This document shows, in pieces, positions 1 to 4,879 of a stretch of DNA of 12,822 nucleotides (position 1 is the stretch's first letter; every line of letters begins with the position of its first letter). Both the position numbers and the translations under genes were made by a program. The stretch is from Holosporales bacterium (lineage in GTDB: Bacteria > Pseudomonadota > Alphaproteobacteria > RUG11792): assembly GCA_031263345.1 (NCBI GenBank), contig JAISFY010000063.1, positions 1-12,822 on the forward strand, given 5' to 3'. A model generated the notes under the pieces. The model was given only the letters and a program-made list of their open reading frames with translations, had not been told where the DNA came from and did not search any database.

Positions 1-1
1 A

Positions 2-160
2 ATTAAAGCGTATGATGAGATAATTAATTATATCTGTAATCGAATAGATCGATCGTATGTCTCGATGAACTATTGGGCACAACAAATTGATCAAATGATG
101 AGCTCGAACCGCCGAGCAGTAATGCAAAAATTGAGATCCAGATTTAAAGATGCGGAATAA
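2..160 (+). CDS. C-terminal end of an unrecognised protein (partial, start outside window)
   Basis: Frame 2 is open from the window edge through 52 sense codons to a TAA at 158-160, while the other two plus frames hit stops almost at once. The peptide is charged and rich in Ser, Arg, Gln and Met (it contains NYWAQQIDQMMSS and ends in RSRFKDAE), which looks like the amphipathic helical tail of a soluble protein. No start codon is visible because the gene enters from the left. I do not recognise the family. It is followed after 14 bases by a perfect palindrome (175-190) that may mark the end of its transcript. The reading is based only on frame openness and plausible composition. Confidence 0.55.
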   Translation: MKAYDEIINYICNRIDRSYVSMNYWAQQIDQMMSSNRRAVMQKLRSRFKDAE

Positions 161-174
161 TGAAACGAAGAACG

Positions 175-190
175 CTGAAAAATTTTTCAG
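175..190. repeat. Perfect 16-bp palindrome CTGAAAAATTTTTCAG
   Basis: A perfect inverted repeat without a loop, CTGAAAAA/TTTTTCAG, 14 bases after the stop of the incoming gene. As RNA it could form only a weak A-U hairpin ending in a short U run, so it may be a poor terminator or a protein-binding site. A 13-base core of it (TGAAAAATTTTTC) recurs at 10392-10404 in another intergenic region. Confidence 0.4.
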
Positions 191-524
191 TACAGGTAGC
201 CGATGGAATCTCAATCATAACGCCACTTTACTGGTATGACAATTGTGAAAATCAATAACCGCAATATACTATCGACGATACCATTAAGTAAGTACCTTTC
301 AGGTAATATCCAGTCGACATTAAACAGTATCATATATAAAATGGGGCATAGTCGGTTTTGATTACCATATAGGCATCCCGCAAATCTCGGTAAACGCATT
401 CATCAAAGATCTATTCAATAATCAACCACTTTATCAATATGTTGTATTATGGCTCACATCGACACATAGGAAATGGCAAAGTAACTAACCGCAGTATGCA
501 AAACGAATTGAAAGGAGAAAATTA

Positions 525-596
525 CAGCATCGTGCTAAGCTTGGGGAGGATTACTAAAGAGACACATGGAAGTGAACTCTAGTATACACGATGCTG
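525..596. ncRNA. Candidate structured RNA or nested stem-loop in a gene-free region
   Basis: The 609 bases from 161 to 769 hold no convincing gene. Within them CAGCATCGTG (525-534) is exactly complementary to CACGATGCTG (587-596). Between these arms, TACT (552-555) pairs with AGTA (581-584), AGAG (558-561) with CTCT (577-580), and CAC (563-565) with GTG (572-574) around the loop ATGGAA, with bulges of one or two bases. A 17-base purine-rich asymmetric loop (535-551) is left on one side. I see no match to SRP RNA, RNase P RNA, tmRNA or a tRNA. It could be an unknown small RNA, a mobile-element remnant or chance. The strand is undetermined; the pairing is quoted for the plus strand. Confidence 0.3.
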
Positions 597-769
597 GAAG
601 CTCTGCTGAACTTCGATTATGATACTAACACAAATTTAACCATTCGTAAACAATTAATCTCTACTGTTTTCGGTTTTTGGATCATCAAAATTTTTGTCGA
701 CCTAAGATATAAGCTGATAAATGATGCAAATTCAGCGCAAGAATGTGACTTTTATCAATTGGGAAATTT

Positions 770-2293
770 TTAGTAATTGTTAGGAAATTTATATTGCGCT
801 GCTTCGGCAATGTGATGTTTTTGGATATCAGTAGATCCATCCATATCGGCTATCGTCCTGGCAACTCTGAGGATCTTATGGCACCCTCTCGCCGATATAT
901 TCGTACTTTGAACGATCTGCTGAAAGAGTATGCTCGTAGAGCTATCAAGCTTGGTTACCTCATTAAGGTACTTTCCGCGAGCCTTCCCATTCAGTTTGAA
1001 ATCACTTACATCGTTACAGTCGGCCCGTTTAATTTGGATCTCTCTGGATAAGGTTACTCGTTTTCTTATAGTTTCTGAAGTCTCTCTATCTTCCTTTTCG
1101 AATAATTCGGAAACCTTGATGCTGTTGACAAAAATAATAATATCAAACCGATCTAATATCGGTCCTGAGATTCTATTTCGATATTCTATTGCGCATCTAG
1201 GAATCTTTTGGCACTGTTTTTGCATTACACCATAAAATCCGCATTTACATGGATTCATAGCGGCGACTAGTTGAATGTTAGCCGGGTATGTTATATGTTC
1301 CTTTGCCCTCGCGACCGTTATGTTGTTCGTCTCGAGAGGCTGCCTCAGAGCGTCGATCGTCTGTCTCTGAAATTCTGGCAGTTCATCCAAAAACAAAATT
1401 CCATTATGAGACAGAGATAATTCACCCGGCTTTGCTGAAGGGCCGCCACCTACAATCGAGATTAAAGAAGATGAGTGATGAGGATCGCGAAATGGAGGCA
1501 GGAGGATGAGCCCATTGTCTGGCGACATTCCAGCCAGACTATATATACAGGTCGTCTCGAGTGCTTCGGCTGGAGAGAGAGGCGGAAGAATCGATTTCAT
1601 ACGAGATGCAAGCATTGACTTTCCAGATCCCGGGCTTCCGATCATTAGAAGGTTGTGTCCTCCAGAGGCTGCAATCTCGAGAGCCCGTTTTGCGAAGGGT
1701 TGTCCATATACATCGGACATGTCACCCTCGTACTCCGGAATAGCTCGAAGGACATTAGAACCGACTTCGGTCTTGGGCACTTGGGAAATTCCGGAAAAAT
1801 GATTGATTACGGATACGATATTAGAACAGGCGATGATTCCATCGTTCCCGCTCCAGGCTGCTTCTGCCTCACAGGCCTTCGGGCAAATTAAGGCCATATC
1901 ATTTTCGTTGGCCAACATGGCCGCACAAATCGCTCCAGAAACGTAGCATAACCCGCCATCGAGCCCCAACTCTCCGATCGAAATTGTATTTTCAAACAGA
2001 CTAATATCGATAGCCTCTATGGCGCCGAGGATGGCGAGGGCAATCGGCAGATCGTAATGAGATCCGCCCTTCGGGATATCAGCTGGAGCCATATTAACAA
2101 TAACTTTTTTCGCTGGGAATCCGATACCGAGCTGATAAAAAGTCGATCGAATTCTTTCTTTTGCTTCTCCGACCGTTTTATCTGGTAACCCGACGATACA
2201 AAATGATACGATCCCAGGAGAAATTTGTGCTTCAACCGTGATTTCGCTTGGACGCATCCCGATAAAAGCTACCGTCTTTATCTTGGAAACCAT
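770..2293 (-). CDS. yifB: YifB/ComM-family AAA+ ATPase (Mg-chelatase-like, competence branch-migration helicase)
   Basis: 507 residues, the normal family length of about 500. The order is: an N-terminal Lon-protease-like fold beginning VSKIKTVAFIGM with the PKGGSHYDLPIALA motif near 75-89; Walker A GSPGSGKS near 219-226; Walker B ILFLDELPEF near 299-308; a cysteine quartet (Cys 349, 351, 361 and 367) starting in NPCKCG; the LDRFD segment near 380; and the C-terminal helical Mg-chelatase lid containing RGCHKILRVARTIAD. ComM is known from Haemophilus and Vibrio as a hexameric helicase promoting branch migration when taken-up DNA recombines; the role is likely the same here but is inferred. The ATG at 2293 is preferred over a TTG one codon upstream because family members start MVxxxKT. 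It is divergent from dnaK. Confidence 0.95.
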   Translation of the reverse strand: MVSKIKTVAFIGMRPSEITVEAQISPGIVSFCIVGLPDKTVGEAKERIRSTFYQLGIGFPAKKVIVNMAPADIPKGGSHYDLPIALAILGAIEAIDISLFENTISIGELGLDGGLCYVSGAICAAMLANENDMALICPKACEAEAAWSGNDGIIACSNIVSVINHFSGISQVPKTEVGSNVLRAIPEYEGDMSDVYGQPFAKRALEIAASGGHNLLMIGSPGSGKSMLASRMKSILPPLSPAEALETTCIYSLAGMSPDNGLILLPPFRDPHHSSSLISIVGGGPSAKPGELSLSHNGILFLDELPEFQRQTIDALRQPLETNNITVARAKEHITYPANIQLVAAMNPCKCGFYGVMQKQCQKIPRCAIEYRNRISGPILDRFDIIIFVNSIKVSELFEKEDRETSETIRKRVTLSREIQIKRADCNDVSDFKLNGKARGKYLNEVTKLDSSTSILFQQIVQSTNISARGCHKILRVARTIADMDGSTDIQKHHIAEAAQYKFPNNY

Positions 2294-2313
2294 CAAATGT
2301 AACGAAAAGGCAT
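2293..2313 (-). other. Six-codon leader micro-ORF whose stop overlaps the yifB start
   Basis: Reading the minus strand, ATG at 2313 opens six codons (MPFRYI) and stops at a TGA whose last base is the A of the yifB ATG (TGATG overlap). A purine run GAGAGA lies immediately before the ATG. The ATG is only 9 bases past the -10 box, so the transcript would start within a few bases of it. This geometry would permit translational coupling to yifB. Whether it is translated is unknown. Confidence 0.3.
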
Positions 2314-2322
2314 TCTCTCTGT

Positions 2323-2351
2323 ATTATAATATTTATCAGTTAATCGCCAGT
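2323..2351 (-). promoter_or_regulatory. Candidate yifB promoter
   Basis: On the minus strand a perfect -10 hexamer TATAAT occupies 2328-2323, with a weak -35 (ACTGGC, 2351-2346) 17 bases upstream. Transcription would start near 2316. The poor -35 fits a promoter that needs an activator, and the TTAA-N7-TTAA box lies exactly over this -35/spacer region. Confidence 0.5.
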
Positions 2352-2354
2352 TAA
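2340..2354. promoter_or_regulatory. CtrA-type box TTAA-N7-TTAA upstream of yifB
   Basis: The plus strand has TTAA at 2340-2343 and 2351-2354 separated by exactly seven bases. On the minus strand both halves read TTAAC, as direct repeats of ATTAACTG with an 11-bp period. TTAA-N7-TTAA(C) is the established binding consensus of the alphaproteobacterial response regulator CtrA. The box centre lies about 31 bases upstream of the predicted yifB start, overlapping the -35 region as in activated CtrA promoters. Presence of CtrA in this genome is not shown by the window. Confidence 0.45.
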
Positions 2355-2547
2355 TACAGGATTTTAGCATAATGTTTTGGATTTGCTCTGGCGAATAGTT
2401 CCGGCATAAAATGGAGTAAATCCGCAATAACTCTCACTGAGGAAATCATCTACTTATTTAGGTGACTATGAAGAGATAACTGTTTTTGAAGGGGGGAGCA
2501 GATCGAGGAGATATGTTCGGAATTCTTATACACACTAAATATTTTTC

Positions 2548-2576
2548 TTGGCAAATCCCAGTTGTTGTGATAGGCT
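2548..2576 (+). promoter_or_regulatory. Candidate sigma70-type promoter of dnaK
   Basis: A -35 TTGGCA (2548-2553), 17-base spacer and -10 TAGGCT (2571-2576), preceded by TGA as in an extended -10. The start would fall near 2583, inside the CIRCE element. The match is moderate, but the position relative to the operator is right. I did not find a convincing sigma32 promoter, although CTTGG at 2547-2551 could be a heat-shock -35. Confidence 0.4.
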
Positions 2577-2577
2577 G

Positions 2578-2604
2578 TTAGCAGACTTAATTAGAGAGTG
2601 CCAA
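2578..2604 (+). promoter_or_regulatory. CIRCE element (HrcA operator) upstream of dnaK
   Basis: TTAGCAGAC (2578-2586), a nine-base spacer (2587-2595), then GAGTGCCAA (2596-2604). The consensus is TTAGCACTC-N9-GAGTGCTAA, so 15 of 18 arm positions match with the exact spacer. It begins one base after the predicted -10 box, overlapping the expected transcription start 46 bases before the dnaK ATG, where bound HrcA repressor would block initiation. HrcA itself is outside the window, so regulation is inferred from the site. Confidence 0.75.
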
Positions 2605-2635
2605 AAAAAACGAAGGCATTGCAATAAAATTAGAT

Positions 2636-2640
2636 GGAGG
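2636..2640 (+). promoter_or_regulatory. dnaK ribosome binding site that fixes the start
   Basis: A perfect GGAGG stands nine bases before the ATG at 2650. It supports the canonical MAKVIGIDLGTTNS start over an in-frame TTG 34 codons upstream at 2548, which would lie inside the promoter and operator. Confidence 0.85.
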
Positions 2641-2649
2641 ACCCTGATT

Positions 2650-4542
2650 ATGGCGAAAGTAATTGGAATCGATCTTGGAACAACCAATTCTTGTGTTGCG
2701 ATAATCGATGGTAAAACCCAGAAGGTTATCGAAAATCTTGAAGGAGGCAGAACGACTCCATCGATGGTAGCCGTCCTAGAAAATGGAGAAAAAGTCGTTG
2801 GTCAGCCAGCAAAGAGGCAGGCCGTCACGAATCCTGAAAATACTCTGTTTGCTATTAAACGACTAGTCGGGAGAAAATTTGATGATCCCATGACTCAACG
2901 AGATATTGATCTCGTTCCTTATAATATCGTTAGATCATCTGCAGGTGATGCGTGGGTTAAGGTACGTGGAAAGGATTATAGCCCGAGTCAGATTAGTGCA
3001 TTTATTCTACAAAAAATGAAGGAGATCGCAGAGGCTCATCTCGGAGATAAAGTAACTCAGGCCGTCATTACAGTTCCTGCTTATTTTAATGATTCTCAGC
3101 GTCAGGCAACTAAAGATGCCGGCAAAATTGCTGGTCTCGAAGTGTTGAGGATAATCAATGAACCTACGGCCGCCGCTCTAGCATACGGGCTCGATAAGAG
3201 AACGAGCGGAGCTATTGCCGTATATGACCTCGGTGGAGGTACCTTCGATGTATCCATCTTAGAAATTGGAGATGGCGTTTTCGAGGTTAAGGCGACCAAT
3301 GGAGATACCTTCCTCGGTGGAGAGGATTTTGATGCGAGAATTATCGATTATATAATCTCCGAGTTCATGAAGGATACTGGTATCGATTTAAAGAAGGATA
3401 GCATGGCTCTGCAGAGATTAAAGGAAGCGGCCGAAAAGGCTAAAATAGAGCTATCATCATCGATGCAAACGGATATCAATTTACCATTTATAACAGCCGA
3501 TGCTAGTGGGCCGAAACATCTTAATATCAGATTAACAAGAGCAAAATTCGAAGCCCTTGTCAGTGATTTAATCGAGAGGACGATTGAGCCGTGTAGAATT
3601 GCGTTAAAAGATGCTGGGCTTAGGACGAACGATATCCAGGATATCATCTTAGTAGGTGGGATGACTCGTATGCCGAAAGTCATCGAAAAAGTGAAAGAAT
3701 TTTTCGGGAAGGATCCGAATCGTGGGGTTAATCCGGACGAAGTCGTTGCTGTCGGGGCAGCCATTCAGGGAGGAGTCTTGCAGGGAGACGTTAAAGATGT
3801 ACTCCTTCTGGATGTGACTCCTCTTTCACTCGGGATCGAAACTCTCGGCGGAATATTTACGAGGCTTATCGAAAAGAATACCACGATCCCAACGAAGAAG
3901 AGCCAGGTATTTTCGACAGCCGAGAACAATCAAACGGCCGTGACGATTCGAGTTTTTCAGGGGGAACGGGAGCTGGCCGCGCAAAACAAGTTGTTGGGGC
4001 AGTTTGACTTGATTGGTCTGCCTCCGGCTCCTCGAGGAGTACCTCAGATTGAGGTTACTTTCGATATTGATGCAAACGGGATTGTCAATGTTTCGGCGAA
4101 AGATAAAGCTACCGGCAAGGAACAACAAATCAGGATCCAAGCCTCGGGAGGCCTCACCGATACTGAGATCCAGCAGATGTTAAAGGATGCCGAGGCCAAC
4201 GCGGCCTCAGATCAGAAACGTAAGGAATTGATCGAGGCCATAAATCGTGCTGAATCTTTGATCAATTCGACGGAGAAGGGGCTAGTGGATTATGGAGATA
4301 AGATCACGGCCGATGATAAATCCAAAATAGAAGCAGACATCGTGTCCCTTAAAGATGCTTGTACAAAAGAAGATTTCGATGATATTCAGTCTAAAACCAA
4401 TAACCTCGCTCAGTCTTCAATGAAAATCGGGGAGATGATGTATAATGATTCGCAGGCTCAACAATCCTCTGAAACCCCATCAAACAATGATTCCAAAGAC
4501 GAAAAAATCATTGATGGAGATTATAAAAATCTGAATGAGTAG
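2650..4542 (+). CDS. dnaK: Hsp70 chaperone DnaK
   Basis: 630 residues, close to the usual 630-640. The nucleotide-binding domain (1-383) has the phosphate-1 loop IGIDLGTTNSCVAI, the INEPTAAALAYG segment, VYDLGGGTFDVS and the GGMTRMP motif. The conserved interdomain linker VLLLD is at 384-388, followed by the beta-sandwich substrate domain (PLSLGIETLGG) and a helical lid. DnaK binds unfolded segments in an ATP-driven cycle with DnaJ and GrpE in the cytoplasm. The C-terminal tail is Ser/Asn/Asp-rich and ends DGDYKNLNE rather than the usual EEV-containing end. No dnaJ follows, although dnaK-dnaJ is common in alphaproteobacteria. A stem-loop 30 bases after the stop suggests a monocistronic transcript. 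Regulation by HrcA is suggested by the upstream CIRCE. Confidence 0.98.
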   Translation: MAKVIGIDLGTTNSCVAIIDGKTQKVIENLEGGRTTPSMVAVLENGEKVVGQPAKRQAVTNPENTLFAIKRLVGRKFDDPMTQRDIDLVPYNIVRSSAGDAWVKVRGKDYSPSQISAFILQKMKEIAEAHLGDKVTQAVITVPAYFNDSQRQATKDAGKIAGLEVLRIINEPTAAALAYGLDKRTSGAIAVYDLGGGTFDVSILEIGDGVFEVKATNGDTFLGGEDFDARIIDYIISEFMKDTGIDLKKDSMALQRLKEAAEKAKIELSSSMQTDINLPFITADASGPKHLNIRLTRAKFEALVSDLIERTIEPCRIALKDAGLRTNDIQDIILVGGMTRMPKVIEKVKEFFGKDPNRGVNPDEVVAVGAAIQGGVLQGDVKDVLLLDVTPLSLGIETLGGIFTRLIEKNTTIPTKKSQVFSTAENNQTAVTIRVFQGERELAAQNKLLGQFDLIGLPPAPRGVPQIEVTFDIDANGIVNVSAKDKATGKEQQIRIQASGGLTDTEIQQMLKDAEANAASDQKRKELIEAINRAESLINSTEKGLVDYGDKITADDKSKIEADIVSLKDACTKEDFDDIQSKTNNLAQSSMKIGEMMYNDSQAQQSSETPSNNDSKDEKIIDGDYKNLNE

Positions 4543-4572
4543 GCTGTCTTGAATGATTATGTCCCTAAATGA

Positions 4573-4619
4573 TCACCCGAAGTGATATGATTCTTCGGGT
4601 GAGCGGTAGGCATCTTTTT
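4573..4619 (+). terminator. Stem-loop after dnaK, terminator-like
   Basis: TCACCCGAAG (4573-4582) pairs perfectly with CTTCGGGTGA (4593-4602) around a ten-base loop, starting 30 bases after the dnaK stop. A TTTTT run follows only at 4615-4619, 12 bases beyond the stem, so it is not a textbook rho-independent terminator. It may terminate inefficiently or protect the dnaK 3' end. Confidence 0.5.
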
Positions 4620-4659
4620 ATGACAGAGAGGTTGATCTATCTGAGATAAAGGTGGAGAA

Positions 4660-4716
4660 ATGCATGTCGCTATTTTTTATCTCGATTTTGTGGGTTATTC
4701 TGTCTTAATATATTAG
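4660..4716 (+). other. 18-codon hydrophobic small ORF with strong ribosome binding site
   Basis: ATG at 4660 is preceded by AAAGGTGGAGAA, a good Shine-Dalgarno region. The 18-residue product (MHVAIFYLDF then VGYSVLIY) is almost entirely hydrophobic, and ends at TAG 4714-4716. It lies between the dnaK stem-loop and the promoter of the SurA-like gene. No promoter of its own is clear, so it would depend on readthrough past the stem-loop. It could be a chance ORF; length alone proves nothing. Confidence 0.2.
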
Positions 4717-4816
4717 GTTGAAATTGATATAGTAAAATTCATTTATCAGATACTGAGGATACATTTGGTTATTTCAAGTAAACAAAAAGTATTGCTAATT
4801 GAAATCTTTATTTAAT

Positions 4817-4839
4817 AAGGGTGCCCTTTGTGGTATAAT
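4817..4839 (+). promoter_or_regulatory. Extended -10 promoter for the SurA-like operon, with a small palindrome
   Basis: TGGTATAAT at 4831-4839 is a perfect -10 hexamer with the TGn extension, so the lack of a clear -35 is tolerable. Transcription should begin near 4846. Just upstream, AAGGG (4817-4821) and CCCTT (4824-4828) form a short palindrome in the spacer that could be an operator half-site pair, though it is short enough to be chance. Confidence 0.6.
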
Positions 4840-4846
4840 GCCCAAC

Positions 4847-4879
4847 ATGTTGAGGTATATTAGGTTTTTTATGCAATGA
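4847..4879 (+). other. Ten-codon leader micro-ORF overlapping the SurA-like start
   Basis: ATG at 4847, seven bases after the -10 box, opens ten codons (MLRYIRFFMQ) and ends at TGA 4877-4879, which overlaps the downstream start as ATGA. The predicted transcript would begin at or one base before this ATG, so translation would be leaderless. The downstream gene has only a weak AGG (4862-4864) as a ribosome binding site, so coupling through this leader is a plausible way to start it. It is not proven to be translated. Confidence 0.3.

Noticed and set aside
211..399. 62-codon minus-strand ORF
   Set aside because: No ribosome binding site or recognisable motif; hydrophobic residues reflect AT-rich sequence.
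636..657. Near CtrA boxes (TTAA-N7-TAAA, then another TTAA)
   Set aside because: Each misses one half-site base and none is near a promoter of a convincing gene.
591..773. 60-codon plus-strand ORF after the structured region
   Set aside because: No ribosome binding site, low-complexity AT-rich composition, begins inside the right arm of the inverted repeat, and converges into the yifB stop.
2548..2649. In-frame 34-residue N-terminal extension of DnaK from a TTG codon
   Set aside because: The canonical MAKVIGIDLGTTNS start at 2650 has GGAGG at proper spacing, and the extension runs through the promoter and CIRCE.
3348..3764. Long antisense ORF within dnaK, and similar ones inside the SurA-like and yifB genes
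   Set aside because: Mirror-frame openings caused by codon bias of strongly conserved genes on the other strand.
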